Shown one piece after another: positions 1 to 8,944 of a stretch of 64,000 bases of DNA. The position numbers and the translations under genes are program-made. The notes under the pieces are model-generated. The model did no database searches and was not told the origin of the DNA. It worked only from the letters and a program-made list of their open reading frames with translations. Position 1 is the first letter of the stretch. The number at the start of each line of letters is the position of its first letter. The stretch is taken from NCBI RefSeq assembly GCF_020858115.1, contig NZ_JACYMM010000009.1, forward strand, positions 2,419 through 66,418, written 5' to 3'. This DNA is from Janthinobacterium sp. FW305-129 (lineage in GTDB: Bacteria; Pseudomonadota; Gammaproteobacteria; Burkholderiales; Burkholderiaceae_D).

Positions 1-810
1 GTCGGCCCGGCAACCGTCAGCGAGTAGGCGCGCGCTCCCACGTACGGGCCATCGCCCGTTGAACTGTCCGTGGCGCGCACGGTAAAGTTGAAGACGCCGC
101 CCGCCGTCGGCGTGCCCGACAGCACACCGGTGGCGGTATTCAGGCTCAGCCCGGCCGGCAAGGCGCCGGCGCTGATCGCATAGGTGTAGGGTCCTGTGCC
201 GTTCGCGGCCGTCACCGTCTGGCTGTAGGCCGTGCCGACAGCGGCTGCAGGCACGGTCGATGGCGCAACCGTGATGCTGGGCGCATTGACCGTGATCGTC
301 ACGGTGGCCGGCGCCGAGGTGCCGACGCCGTTGCTGGCCGTGTAGGTAAAGCTGTCCGGTCCGCCATAGCCTGCCGTCGGTGTGTAGGTGATGCTGGTGC
401 CGCTGGCCGTCGCCGTGCCGTGGCTGGCGGCGGACGCCACCGCCACCAACGTTGCCGCGCCGCCGCTCAGGTTCAGGGTAATCGCAGTCGGGCCGCTGCC
501 ATACGCCACCGTCGCACTGACGGCGCCGGCAATGGGAGCGCCGGCCGCCACCGTGACGGAATAGGCGCGCGAACCCGTGTACGGACCGCTGCCGGTGCTG
601 CTGTCGGTGGCGGTGATCGTGAAGTTATACGGCCCCTCTGCCGTTGGGGTGCCGGACAAGGTGCCGTCCGGCGCCAGGCTCATGCCCGTCGGCACGGTGC
701 CGGCAGTGATTGCATAGCTGTAAGGTCCTGTGCCGTTCGCCGCAGTGATGCCCTGGCTGTAGGCGACGCCGGCCGTCATCGCAGGCAAGACCGATGGCGC
801 CACCGTGATC
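1..810 (-). repeat. Copy 1 of a ~807-810 bp tandem coding repeat
   Basis: This stretch matches 811-1617 closely at the nucleotide level, with long identical runs and single-codon indels. One unit encodes about 270 residues: one Ig-like, one cadherin-like and one further Ig-like domain. It lies inside the partial adhesin gene. Confidence 0.85.
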
Positions 811-2318
811 GTCGGCCCGGCAACCGTCAGCGAGTAGGCGCGCGCACCGGAATACGGGCCGCTGCCCGTCGAACTGTCCGTGGCGCGCAAGGTAAAGTTG
901 AAGACGCCGCCCGCCGTCGGCGTGCCCGACAGCACACCGCCGCTGGACAGGCTCAGGCCCGCAGGCAAGGCGCCGGCGCTGACCACATACGCGTACGGCG
1001 CCATGCCGTTCGCTGCCGTCACGTTCCTGCTGTAGGCCGTCCCCACGGCGGCGGCAGGCAAGGTGGAGGGCGCAACCGTGATGGTGGGCCCGCTGACCGT
1101 GAGCGTCACGGTGGCAGGCGCCGAAGTGCCCACGCCGTTGCTGGCCGTGTAGGTAAAGCTGTCCGGCCCGCCATAGCCTGCCGTCGGCGTGTAGGTGATG
1201 CTGGTGCCGCTGGCCGTCGCCGTGCCGTGCAAGGCACCGGAGGCCACGGCCACGGACGTTGCCGCGCCGCCGCTCAGGTTCAGGGTGATCGGGTTGGCGC
1301 TGCTGCCGTAGGCTACCGTGGCGCTGACGGCGCCGGCAACGGGCGCACCGGCCGCCACCGTGACGGAATAGGCGCGCGAACCCGTGTAGGGGCCGCTGCC
1401 GGTGCTGCTGTCGGTGGCGGTGACGGTAAAGTTGAAGGGTCCCGCTGCCGTCGGCGTGCCGGACAGGGTGCCGTCCGGCGCCAGGCTCAGGCCCGTGGGT
1501 ACGCTGCCGCCGGTGATGGCATAGCTATACGTGGCCGTACCGTTCGCGGCGGTGATGCCCTGGCTGTAGGCGACACCGGCCGTCATGGCCGGCATCACCG
1601 TAGGTGCCACCGTGATCGTTGGCGCATTGACCGTCAGCGTGTACGTACGCGTGCCATTGGCGGCCAGCGAGTCCGTGGCGCGCACGGTGAAATTGAAGGT
1701 GCCGCCAGCCGTCGGCGTGCCCGACAGGCTGCCTGCGCCGGACAAGCTCATGCCTGCAGGCAGGCTGCCAGCCGTGAGCGCGTAAGTGTACGGTGCAGTG
1801 CCGCCCGTCGCGCTCAGGGTCGTCGTCGCGTAAGCCTGGGCCACCGTGCCATTCGGCACAGTAGCAGGCGACAGCGCGATGGCGGAAGTGATCGTGACGT
1901 TGTAGACGATGGGCTGCCCCACATCGTCCCTGATGGTAAACGTGTCCGATGTCGCGCTGAGATTGGTATTCCGGTAGCGCACGGCATTCGTGACATTCGA
2001 ATCTTCCAGCGTGCCATGCTGCGGCGGCACCAGGGTGCCCGTCAGGCCAAACTGAGAACAGGGCGAATTGAGATAACTCTCGTAATACTCATCTCCCGCC
2101 ACCACAGTGATGGCGCGCGGGCTCGGGCAGACACTGGCGGCGGAAGCTTGAAGGGAAAACAGGGAGAGCAAGGGAAACAGCAGGGCCGCCGCCAGCCGCA
2201 TCAGCCAGGGTGAGCGCCAGGACAGAATACCCGGGGTAGTTCCCCCGCCGGCAATGGACACATCAATGCCACGGACAGGCGCAGGCAGCCATCCAAATTT
2301 CGTGAAATTTAGAAACAT
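1..2318 (-). CDS. Giant secreted Ig-like repeat protein (partial, N-terminal part)
   Basis: Reading frame open from an ATG at 2318 to the window edge (772 codons seen; C-terminus lies outside). A ribosome site GAGGGAAG lies just upstream of this ATG. The N-terminus has about 39 residues, then a hydrophobic signal segment (MRLAAALLFPLL...ASA, ATG at 2201). A short cysteine-containing head domain follows, then a string of beta-sandwich repeats of two kinds: putative Ig (He_PIG-like, with ANGTGPY and LSGTPTAGG motifs) and a cadherin/tandem-95-like type (ATVAYGS...YTPTAGYGG...VTITV). This is typical of very large surface or secreted adhesins with variable repeat numbers. The secretion route and the ligand cannot be told from this part. 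The ATG at 2201 is an alternative start but has no clear ribosome site. Confidence 0.85.
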   Translation of the reverse strand, partial: MFLNFTKFGWLPAPVRGIDVSIAGGGTTPGILSWRSPWLMRLAAALLFPLLSLFSLQASAASVCPSPRAITVVAGDEYYESYLNSPCSQFGLTGTLVPPQHGTLEDSNVTNAVRYRNTNLSATSDTFTIRDDVGQPIVYNVTITSAIALSPATVPNGTVAQAYATTTLSATGGTAPYTYALTAGSLPAGMSLSGAGSLSGTPTAGGTFNFTVRATDSLAANGTRTYTLTVNAPTITVAPTVMPAMTAGVAYSQGITAANGTATYSYAITGGSVPTGLSLAPDGTLSGTPTAAGPFNFTVTATDSSTGSGPYTGSRAYSVTVAAGAPVAGAVSATVAYGSSANPITLNLSGGAATSVAVASGALHGTATASGTSITYTPTAGYGGPDSFTYTASNGVGTSAPATVTLTVSGPTITVAPSTLPAAAVGTAYSRNVTAANGMAPYAYVVSAGALPAGLSLSSGGVLSGTPTAGGVFNFTLRATDSSTGSGPYSGARAYSLTVAGPTITVAPSVLPAMTAGVAYSQGITAANGTGPYSYAITAGTVPTGMSLAPDGTLSGTPTAEGPYNFTITATDSSTGSGPYTGSRAYSVTVAAGAPIAGAVSATVAYGSGPTAITLNLSGGAATLVAVASAASHGTATASGTSITYTPTAGYGGPDSFTYTASNGVGTSAPATVTITVNAPSITVAPSTVPAAAVGTAYSQTVTAANGTGPYTYAISAGALPAGLSLNTATGVLSGTPTAGGVFNFTVRATDSSTGDGPYVGARAYSLTVAGP
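811..1617 (-). repeat. Copy 2 of the ~807-810 bp tandem coding repeat
   Basis: Second copy of the unit at 1-810; both begin with the same 35-base run (811 equals 1). At 1618 the pattern restarts with one more single Ig-like domain, which borders the unique N-terminal part. DNA-level similarity suggests recent duplication or gene conversion. Confidence 0.85.
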
Positions 2319-2921
2319 TTGTCTTCCCTCGATACATTTATCTTGGCGCTGGGCCTTGTACGGATAACGGTCACGGCAAACCTGCACGCCGATGACAACG
2401 ACCGTCAACAGGACTGAAGATGGCTTTCCAGCATGATTGAACCTTGCTTTAAGTCAATCTATGCTACTACGACTTACAAATAAAGCAACTATAAAATATT
2501 ATCAAATAGGGAAGTTTTTAATGAAAATCAACTATTGTCAAAATAATGTATCTATTTGACACCGGATGTAAAAAGGAACGCCGCATGTAGGGCTGTATTG
2601 AGCAACTTGCCGTGAGCCGTGCTGGCGTGGCAGCACGCTATTTTCCTAGGAAACATGGGGGTTTCCGGCCTTTTCCCCGGCGCGACACAGTCGGCATTCC
2701 GGCAGAAAGCCGGCTTTGCATGATGACATTTCGGCGGCGCGTGCCTGCCGCCATATTGGCAGCGGTTGCATCGAACTGGCGTGGCGCGCCCGGCAATCAG
2801 TGGTACGAACGCCACGCCGGAGACTGTCACCTTGCAAGCCACCCACCCAGAATTTCTTGCCAGTGGGCAGCATGGCCTGCCCGGCAGCTTGCCCGGCAGG
2901 CCGCGCCTCGTGCTGACAGCG
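2319..2921. other. Intergenic region with AT-rich block
   Basis: No credible gene. Positions 2440-2570 are strikingly AT-rich in a GC-rich genome and lie upstream of the adhesin gene, so they probably hold its promoter or a silencer-binding region. I could not fix a single -35/-10 pair. The rest, 2580-2870, contains only short frames with composition unlike the neighbouring genes. Confidence 0.5.
2874..2902 (-). terminator. Hairpin after S9 peptidase gene
   Basis: GGCCTGCCCGGCA and its near-perfect complement (12 of 13 pairs, loop GCT) lie 20 bases beyond the stop of the peptidase gene. No T-tract follows, so it may be a Rho-independent-like or mRNA-stabilising hairpin rather than a full terminator. 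Confidence 0.45.
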
Positions 2922-4934
2922 TTACTGCATCGCCTGCGTCAACCCCGGCGCAAACTCGGCGCCATGCTTGACCTGCGCGGTGGAGGCCTTCAAGGTGGCG
3001 CCGATGGGCTCGGCGCGGCCGGCCAGGCATTGCCCCAGGAAGTTTTCCGTCACGGCATTGAAGGCGATGTTGTTGACGGGCCGCGCAAAGCCATGGCCTT
3101 CATCGGGGAACAGCACATACGTGACGGGGATATTCTTCGCCGCCATGGCTGCCACGATCTGGTCCGATTCAGCCACGTTGACGCGCGGGTCGTTCGCGCC
3201 CTGGCCGATCAGCAGGGGACGCTGGATATTCTGCGCGAAGTTCAGCGGCGAGCGCTCCTTGAGCAGCGCCTTGCCCTCTTCCGTGGTCGGGTCGCCCATG
3301 CGCTTGTAGAACTGCTGCTTGCCCGCTTCCCAATACGGCGGGATGGTTTGCAGCAAGGTAAACAGGTTCGACGGGCCGACGATGTCAACGCCGCAGGCAA
3401 ACGTGGTCGGCGTGAACGCCATGCCGGCCAGGGTGGCGTAGCCGCCATACGAGCCGCCCATGATGGCCACCTTGTCGGTCGTGGTCACGCCGCTCTTCAC
3501 GGCCCATTGCACCGCGTCAAGCAGGTCGTCATGCATCTTGCGGCCCCACTGCAGGTCGCCGGCCGAGATGAACTGCTTGCCGAAGCCCGTCGAGCCCCGG
3601 TAATTCACCGACAGCACGGCATAGCCGCGGTTGGCCAGCCACTGGTGGTAGCTGTTGTAGCCGTAGGTGTCGCGCGCCCACGGGCCGCCGTGCACCAGCA
3701 GCACCATCGGCACCGCCTGCGTGGCCTTGCCGCCGGCGCCCGCCTTCGATGCATGCGGCAGGGTCAGGTAAGACACCAGGGTCAGGCCGTCGCGCGCCTT
3801 GATTTCCTGCGGATACATGGGCACCAGCGGCGCGCCTTCCAGCTCGGGCCGCGTGACGTACAGCTGCGTCAGTTTTTTGCTCTTGCGGTCATACAGCCAG
3901 CTCGATGCGGGTGCCGTGACGGTGTCGACGCCCACCAGCCACTTGTCGTCGGCATCCGTGCGCGACGTTACGTTGAACTGGCCCTTGGTATTCTTCTTCA
4001 GGAAAGCCAGGTCGGCCTTCAGGTCGTCCGTCAGCGGCAAATATTCCTGCTGCAGATAATTGACCGTATAGGCTTGCACGCGGCCCGTGCGCGTATCGTA
4101 CAACGCGTCCGAAATGTCGGCGCGCGGGTCTTGCGCCACCACCGTCGTCTTGCCGCTGGCCACATCCTGCGCCAGCAGCGCCGAGGTATTGCGGCCGCGC
4201 GAATCGGTCCAGTACAGGGTCTTGCCATCGACGGTGAAGGCCAGCGGCGCCGTCGTCTGCGAGTCTTCCAGGGCGACCTCGGCCAGCGGCGTGCTCTCGG
4301 CCTTGCCATCGGTCAGGCGGAAATACTGCATGCCGCCATCGGCGCGAGCCTTGCTGGCGATGCGCAAATTGAGCGATTCATCGGCGACATAGCCGCCATA
4401 GCCGTCGTTCTGCTGCACCAGGGTCAGCTTGCCGCTGGCCAGGTCCAGGCTGTACACATCGTGCCAGCGCGCATCGCGGTTATTGATGCCGACGAGGATA
4501 CGGTCCTTCACCTTGCTGCTGATCTGGACGATCCGCACGCGCGTCTTCTCGAACGGCGTGTAATTGACCTGCTTGCCGCTTGCCACGTTCACGCCGTACA
4601 GCAGGAAATTCTCGTCGCCGCCCTTGTCCTGGATAAACAGCACGGTTGTCGAATCGGGCGACCAGAAGCTGCCACGGATAGGCCGCACCTTCTCTTCCGT
4701 CAGCGGGCGCGCCTGCGTCAGGTCGCTGGCCGGCGCCACCCACACATTGAGCACGCCATCGCGCGGCGCGATCCACGACAGCCACTTGCCGTCCGGGCTG
4801 ATCCGCCCGCCGGACTTGCTCGGATTACCGAAGATCTTCGCCCGCTCGATCAGCGGCGCTTCCTTGACAGGGGCTTGGGCATGCGCCGGCAGTGCGCCGG
4901 CGAACAACAGGACAGGCAGGACATAGCGAATCAT
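2922..4934 (-). CDS. Secreted S9 family prolyl oligopeptidase-type peptidase
   Basis: 670 residues. A Sec signal peptide (hydrophobic VLPVLLFAGALPAHA) is followed by a seven-bladed-propeller type N-domain with repeated SPDGKWL-like motifs, and a C-terminal alpha/beta hydrolase. The catalytic triad is visible: Ser495 in GGSYGG, Asp582 in GANDPRV and His614 in EGHGF; the oxyanion-region motif HGGPWARD is also present. The family cleaves short peptides after proline or other residues, here probably in the periplasm. I chose the ATG at 4934 because GAGG lies five bases upstream; a GTG at 4940 is the only nearby alternative. It stands alone, with no operon partner. The exact substrate cannot be told from sequence. 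Confidence 0.92.
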   Translation of the reverse strand: MIRYVLPVLLFAGALPAHAQAPVKEAPLIERAKIFGNPSKSGGRISPDGKWLSWIAPRDGVLNVWVAPASDLTQARPLTEEKVRPIRGSFWSPDSTTVLFIQDKGGDENFLLYGVNVASGKQVNYTPFEKTRVRIVQISSKVKDRILVGINNRDARWHDVYSLDLASGKLTLVQQNDGYGGYVADESLNLRIASKARADGGMQYFRLTDGKAESTPLAEVALEDSQTTAPLAFTVDGKTLYWTDSRGRNTSALLAQDVASGKTTVVAQDPRADISDALYDTRTGRVQAYTVNYLQQEYLPLTDDLKADLAFLKKNTKGQFNVTSRTDADDKWLVGVDTVTAPASSWLYDRKSKKLTQLYVTRPELEGAPLVPMYPQEIKARDGLTLVSYLTLPHASKAGAGGKATQAVPMVLLVHGGPWARDTYGYNSYHQWLANRGYAVLSVNYRGSTGFGKQFISAGDLQWGRKMHDDLLDAVQWAVKSGVTTTDKVAIMGGSYGGYATLAGMAFTPTTFACGVDIVGPSNLFTLLQTIPPYWEAGKQQFYKRMGDPTTEEGKALLKERSPLNFAQNIQRPLLIGQGANDPRVNVAESDQIVAAMAAKNIPVTYVLFPDEGHGFARPVNNIAFNAVTENFLGQCLAGRAEPIGATLKASTAQVKHGAEFAPGLTQAMQ

Positions 4935-5358
4935 GGACACCTCATGGTTGATAAATGAAGGGAAACATCACACGTGCATGTGCCAGCAAATCATAGGCGA
5001 AAGCCGGGTTGCCATGTTGACTACAGCGATGGAAGACGAAAATCGGGGGACAGGATGGTGGAAAAAGGGGATGGAATGCACGGCGAATGATGCATGCCGT
5101 CATGGCGATGGCGGACAGAAAAGAAAAAGGCCAATCCGGTGGCGCAATCGGTGCGGATCTACAACCAGGAACGACCGCAAACGGCCCTGAAGTGCAAAAC
5201 GCCCGATACAGAGTGCATCGGGCATTTCCAGTAATAAATACTGTCAATCTATTTTAGGACTGGATATTCTCGTCATACCAAGCATACCGAAGTGACGAAT
5301 AAGGGAACATTTTCGGCTGACGTAAGCCAAATATTGAAAATTCGGATGTGGCTTACGT
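4935..5358. other. Intergenic region carrying an IS relic
   Basis: No intact gene. 4935-5140 shows nothing recognisable; it should contain the promoter of the S9 peptidase gene. 5143-5268 is a decayed IS3-type transposase tail (separate entry). Confidence 0.5.
5143..5268 (+). pseudogene. Relic of IS3-family transposase OrfB C-terminus and IS end
   Basis: The frame from 5143 reads VAQSVRIYNQERPQTALKCK and continues TPDT, matching the C-terminal signature of IS3-family OrfB (YNxERPHxALxYKTP). A frameshift then follows: VHRA, expected next, is encoded in another frame (GTGCATCGGGCA). Next comes GTCAATCTATTTTAGGACTG, which resembles the right terminal inverted repeat of such elements. Everything upstream of the last ~40 codons is lost. 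This is a non-functional scar of an old insertion. Confidence 0.7.
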
Positions 5359-6609
5359 TCAACCGTGCAGCACTGGGGCAGCGCTTGCACCGTGCTGCGG
5401 CAGTTCCACGCGAACTTTTAAAGCGATAACGAGAGCAGCGAACAGCATCACAACGCCAGCAATCATGAAAACGCCTGTCACGCCACCAAAGCCGAACATA
5501 ATGCCGCCCAATGCAGCGCCGGCAGCTATTGACGATTGCACCGCAGCGACGACCATTCCGCCTGCTGTCTCCGCTTGATCCGGGACAGCACGGGCTACCC
5601 AGTTAGACCAGGCGACAGGTACCCCGCCGAACGCCAGGCCCCACAGAGCGACCAAAAACATCAGGCCTGTTCCTTGGACTGGCAGCAAGATCATGCCGAA
5701 GGCCGCCAAGCCCACCAGCGCAGGCATGAGCACTAAAGTGGCACGCAGGCTACGCTCCATTAGCCAGCCGGCCAGCAGCGTGCCAACGAAGTTGGCGACA
5801 CCAAAACCCAGGAGCATCAGAGACAAACCGTTTACATCGATATGGGCAACGCTTTCAAGAGCGGGGCGAATATAGGTGAACAATGCATATTGCCCCGTAT
5901 GGGCCAGTACGCAGCCCAACATCCCGATTCCAATCCCTGGGCGACGGAGCAATCGCAGCACCGATGTGGTGCGCGTCATTGTGCGCGGCGCCATACGGGG
6001 CAGCGTGAACAATTGAAACAAAAGTGTTAGCCCTCCGACAGCCGCGGCTGCTATAAATGCACTGCGCCAGCCATATATCCCCCCTAAGTAGCTGCCCAGC
6101 GGTACGGAAACGACCGTCCCGATGGCGATGCCGCTGAATATGATGGATAGCGCTCGCGGCACCAGCTTTGCCGGCACCAGACGCATGGCCACGGCTGCCG
6201 CCATGCTCCAGAAGCCTCCTAACGCGACGCCCAGAAGAATGCGCATCACCAACAATACTGTCAGGCTTGAGGATAACGCCACCAGCAAGTTGGAGGCGAT
6301 CATCAGCACCGTGAAAGCCAACAAGACGACACGCCGGTCAAAATTACGCGTTAGAACTGGCACCGACAGCCCGGCGAACATGGCTACTACGGCCGTCACC
6401 GTCACTGCCTGACCAGCTAGCGCCTCCGACACGCCAAGATCGAAGGCCATCGGGGTCAATAGGCTGGCTGGCAGGTACTCCGCCGTCAGTAAGCCGAAAA
6501 CTCCCATGGCCAGTGAAAACACTGCCATCCATGCTGCTGTCGCTGGTTCTAAAACAGACACAGCGTTCGCGTTGGGCGTTTGCCCGTTACCCAAAACATC
6601 ATTGTTCAT
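5359..6609 (-). CDS. MFS exporter (DHA1 / AraJ-NepI-like)
   Basis: 416 residues, about 12 membrane segments, no signal peptide. The N-terminal half carries LTAEYLPASLLTPMAFDLGVS, the loop motif NFDRR, and the FWSMAAAVAMRLVP segment seen in sugar and nucleoside efflux members of the DHA1 group. It probably exports a small metabolite or drug by proton antiport in the inner membrane; the substrate is unknown. It is divergent from the AraC-type gene at 6669 with a 59-base gap, so that regulator probably controls it. GC content is visibly lower than in the flanking genes, and IS remnants lie on both sides, so horizontal gain of the pair is likely. Confidence 0.88.
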   Translation of the reverse strand: MNNDVLGNGQTPNANAVSVLEPATAAWMAVFSLAMGVFGLLTAEYLPASLLTPMAFDLGVSEALAGQAVTVTAVVAMFAGLSVPVLTRNFDRRVVLLAFTVLMIASNLLVALSSSLTVLLVMRILLGVALGGFWSMAAAVAMRLVPAKLVPRALSIIFSGIAIGTVVSVPLGSYLGGIYGWRSAFIAAAAVGGLTLLFQLFTLPRMAPRTMTRTTSVLRLLRRPGIGIGMLGCVLAHTGQYALFTYIRPALESVAHIDVNGLSLMLLGFGVANFVGTLLAGWLMERSLRATLVLMPALVGLAAFGMILLPVQGTGLMFLVALWGLAFGGVPVAWSNWVARAVPDQAETAGGMVVAAVQSSIAAGAALGGIMFGFGGVTGVFMIAGVVMLFAALVIALKVRVELPQHGASAAPVLHG

Positions 6610-6668
6610 CTCTAAAATTCCTAAAACGATCAGAGTCGAAAGTCTAGAGGCAAAATCCAGGATGATCT

Positions 6669-7664
6669 ATGATGACAAGTCTTGATGTTTTGATCGAAAC
6701 ACCTAAAATGACCAAGAAGAATCAAATTTCCCTGTCCTCTAGTCTCGTCAGTGAACTGTTGATGGGCATGCGCCTGCGTGGAGTCCAGTACCGCCGCATT
6801 CAGACCGGTCCAGCTTTCGGCATAGGTTTTGAAGACAAGCCTAGCTTCGCCTACTTTCATTTCGTGGCTATTGGCACTGCCTACATATGTACGGATGATG
6901 GTGAGTTGCATAAGCTGTCCGCCGGTAGCGCGGCGTTCATGCCGCACGGCAGGAGGCACCAGATTCTATCGGACGCGGGTATTGCATTTCAGGACATCGA
7001 AAAGTTCGATGCCGCGCCCCTTGGTGAATCCGTTAGCGGAGTAGACACATGTCCCAGTACGCACCCCGTGCCCAGTGCCGTTATTTTTTACGGCTGCATG
7101 GAATTCGATCTCGGCGGGATGCAAGGGATCGGAAAGCTGATGCCAACCGCCATGGTGGCTGACACGCAAGCGCAAGACTATCCTGGGTTACTGCCTGTGC
7201 TTGATTCAATGAAGCGTGAAATCTGCGCCGGCCGTATTGGCTTTGCAGGCATTCTGGCTCGCCTGGCCGAGGTCGCGGCAGCAATGATCGTGCGCGGCTG
7301 GATTGAATGCGGTTGTGAAAACGCTTCCGGTCTCCTCGCCGCCTTGCGTGATCCGCGCCTTGCTCGTGCCATATTGGCGCTGCACCGCCAGCCTGGTCGT
7401 GAATGGACAGTTGCACAGTTGGCTGCGGAATGCCATATCTCTCGCTCTGTCTTCGCACGACGCTTTGAAACCACCATCGGAGTGCCGCCCCTGCGCTATG
7501 CCACGGAACTGCGGATGCGTCTTGCCAGACAATTGCTCACTCACGAAAGAGTGTCCATCGACGTCGTCGCCCGACGCCTTGGCTATACATCTCAAGCCGC
7601 GTTTAGTCGTGCTTTCAAGCGCGTCATCGGCAGGCCACCAGGTGCCTGTCGGCAAATGCTTTGA
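6669..7664 (+). CDS. AraC family transcriptional regulator
   Basis: 331 residues. The N-terminal half is a cupin-like ligand domain (AraC_binding/Cupin_6 type: GTAYICTDDGELHKLSAG, FMPHGRRHQI). The C-terminal ~100 residues carry the two AraC helix-turn-helix motifs (WTVAQLAAECHISRSVFARRF and VARRLGYTSQAAFSRAFKR, ending IGRPPG). AGGA lies six bases before the ATG at 6669. It is transcribed divergently from the MFS exporter and probably activates or represses it in response to a small effector. Its 3' end abuts a truncated IS, so the stop region may have been trimmed, although the HTH domain is complete. Confidence 0.9.
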   Translation: MMTSLDVLIETPKMTKKNQISLSSSLVSELLMGMRLRGVQYRRIQTGPAFGIGFEDKPSFAYFHFVAIGTAYICTDDGELHKLSAGSAAFMPHGRRHQILSDAGIAFQDIEKFDAAPLGESVSGVDTCPSTHPVPSAVIFYGCMEFDLGGMQGIGKLMPTAMVADTQAQDYPGLLPVLDSMKREICAGRIGFAGILARLAEVAAAMIVRGWIECGCENASGLLAALRDPRLARAILALHRQPGREWTVAQLAAECHISRSVFARRFETTIGVPPLRYATELRMRLARQLLTHERVSIDVVARRLGYTSQAAFSRAFKRVIGRPPGACRQML

Positions 7665-8140
7665 GGAGAATAGCTGAGGGAAGCACTGATCAATCCATTT
7701 TTCAGCGACATTGGCGTGCGAAGTGGCCGAACAGCACGTCGATCAAGCGCATTTCTGGACTGGACGATTTGACCAGGGTCATCGAATGGCGTGGCAAACC
7801 CCAGGCCATTCACTGCGATAACGGCCCGGAGTACATCAGCGCTGTGACGCTGGCCTGGGCCACCAAGCGCGGCATGCGCATCGACTTCATCCGGCCTGGC
7901 CAGCCGCAGCAGAATGCTTATGTCGAGCCCTATAACCGCACGGTGCGCTACGACTGGCTGGCACATCACTTGTTTGAAACGCTCGATGAGATCCAGGATT
8001 TTGCAACCCGCTGGCTGTGGACTTGCAATCACGACCGGCCCAACATCGCACTTGCCAGCATCACGCCAAAACAGAAGCTTGCCTTGGCCGCTTAAGATCT
8101 ACTTTTAGCGCGCTCTAAAAATGGGGGGATTACCGCATCA
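7665..8140 (+). mobile_element. 3' fragment of an IS3-family insertion sequence
   Basis: Contains the C-terminal part of OrfB (7737-8095), then a right end with an inverted motif TTTTAGCGCGCTCTAAAA and a terminal GGGGGGATTACC at 8124-8134. The left end, OrfA and the first half of OrfB are absent, so the copy cannot move by itself. It differs in sequence from the relic at 5143, so the two are not the ends of one element. Confidence 0.75.
7737..8095 (+). pseudogene. Truncated IS3-family transposase OrfB (integrase core C-terminal half)
   Basis: From about codon SIKRISG onward the frame matches the DDE integrase core of IS3-family OrfB: CDNGPEYIS (second catalytic Asp), FIRPGQPQQNAYVEPYNRT (catalytic Glu region), then DFATRWLWTCNHDRPN and the C-terminal TPKQKLA. 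The first catalytic Asp and the N-terminus are missing, so it is inactive. The open frame runs back to a TTG at 7661 inside the AraC stop region, but the residues before about 7737 do not resemble a transposase. Confidence 0.82.
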
Positions 8141-8171
8141 CCTAAGCATAGCGGACGCGCAGCGTCTCACT

Positions 8172-8621
8172 TTACAAGCGCTCGTCGTTAGAACCATGGA
8201 TCGAAGTACTCGGGAGCAGAAGCCTTGCCTCCCTCATTGGCGCACCAAACCGTAACACGGCGCCTGACGTTGACAGCACCAACACCAAGCCGCCCTTGAT
8301 TGTTATTTGATCAAATGGATTGGATTGATCCGAAACAAACGTCCAAACAGGTTCATGATTTTGCAGCGATTCCAAAACAACTACGCCGATTGAGCCGTGT
8401 TCCGCAGCCTCTCCGCACTTAACCATGTACTGTCCGCCATACAGCTCTTCTTGCGCCAGAATCGCGACATTGAGCCAATCGCCAAGTTCCTGTTTTTCAC
8501 GTACTCTGGCCATTCTGGTTGCGTGCACGTCGTAGAGATCACCATTGCTGCACAGGAGGCCATTGTGGCTTCGCACCTCCTGGTTCTTCCACTTTGTCGA
8601 CATCACTGTCATTGATTCCAT
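8172..8621 (-). CDS. Hypothetical small protein
   Basis: 149 residues from the first ATG; ATGs at codons 4 and 7 are possible starts and none has a strong ribosome site. I do not recognise a family. The protein is soluble, mixed alpha/beta by appearance, without signal peptide or membrane segment. It has a hydrophobic strand run (GGLVLVLSTSGAVLRFG) and is lower in GC than neighbouring genes. It sits alone between an IS remnant and tRNA-Pro. It could be a cargo gene left from a mobile element or a diverged orphan. Confidence 0.55.
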   Translation of the reverse strand: MESMTVMSTKWKNQEVRSHNGLLCSNGDLYDVHATRMARVREKQELGDWLNVAILAQEELYGGQYMVKCGEAAEHGSIGVVVLESLQNHEPVWTFVSDQSNPFDQITIKGGLVLVLSTSGAVLRFGAPMREARLLLPSTSIHGSNDERL

Positions 8622-8944
8622 ATTTAGAAATGGGCGACTGCATGCCCTGAATTAAACGACCTCTATGCTATCGAGCGGCTGCTCTTGCAGTAGTTAGCCT
8701 CGCTGAAAGCAGCCGGGGAGAATTCGACGCAAAATCGACTTGCGTTCAGAATCGTTGAAGACGATTGTGTTCTTTCCCGTCAAGGCAGGCAAGAAGCAGC
8801 GCATGCGTATTCAACGGACATCGGCAAGCTGCAACGAAAATCACACGTCACGTAAACGGAAAAACCCAGCACCGATATTATACAAACGTATAATATACAG
8901 TACTGGGTTTCTATACAGCTTGCGCTGTAACTCCTTGAATCTAA
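8622..8944. other. Gene-free stretch beside tRNA-Pro
   Basis: No credible gene. It holds the tRNA terminator at 8860-8910. No integrase or duplicated tRNA 3' end (attachment site) is visible here or elsewhere in the window. Confidence 0.5.
8860..8910 (-). terminator. Intrinsic terminator of tRNA-Pro
   Basis: On the minus strand a ~22 bp stem (AAACCCAG... pairing with ...CTGGGTTT, one bulge, two G-U pairs) with loop GTTT is followed by a short T-tract (8864-8860). It begins 35 bases after the tRNA 3' end. The upper stem is unusually AT-rich (GTATAATAT against ATATTATAC). Confidence 0.8.

Noticed and set aside
1-1620. CRISPR-like periodic repeats
   Set aside because: The periodicity is ~800 bp, in frame and protein coding.
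420-2213. Long plus-strand frame opposite the adhesin repeats
   Set aside because: Arg/Gly/Ala-rich antisense shadow; the minus frame gives repeated Ig-like domains with a signal peptide.
2375-2382. GGCAAACC resembling part of a cyclic-di-GMP-I riboswitch
   Set aside because: The other conserved blocks and stems are missing, and no plus-strand gene follows.
2552-2842. 96-codon minus frame in the intergenic region
   Set aside because: No ribosome site, no recognisable pattern, unlikely composition.
2766-4958. 730-codon plus-strand frame opposite the S9 peptidase
   Set aside because: His/Arg/Gln-rich antisense frame; the minus frame carries the full catalytic triad.
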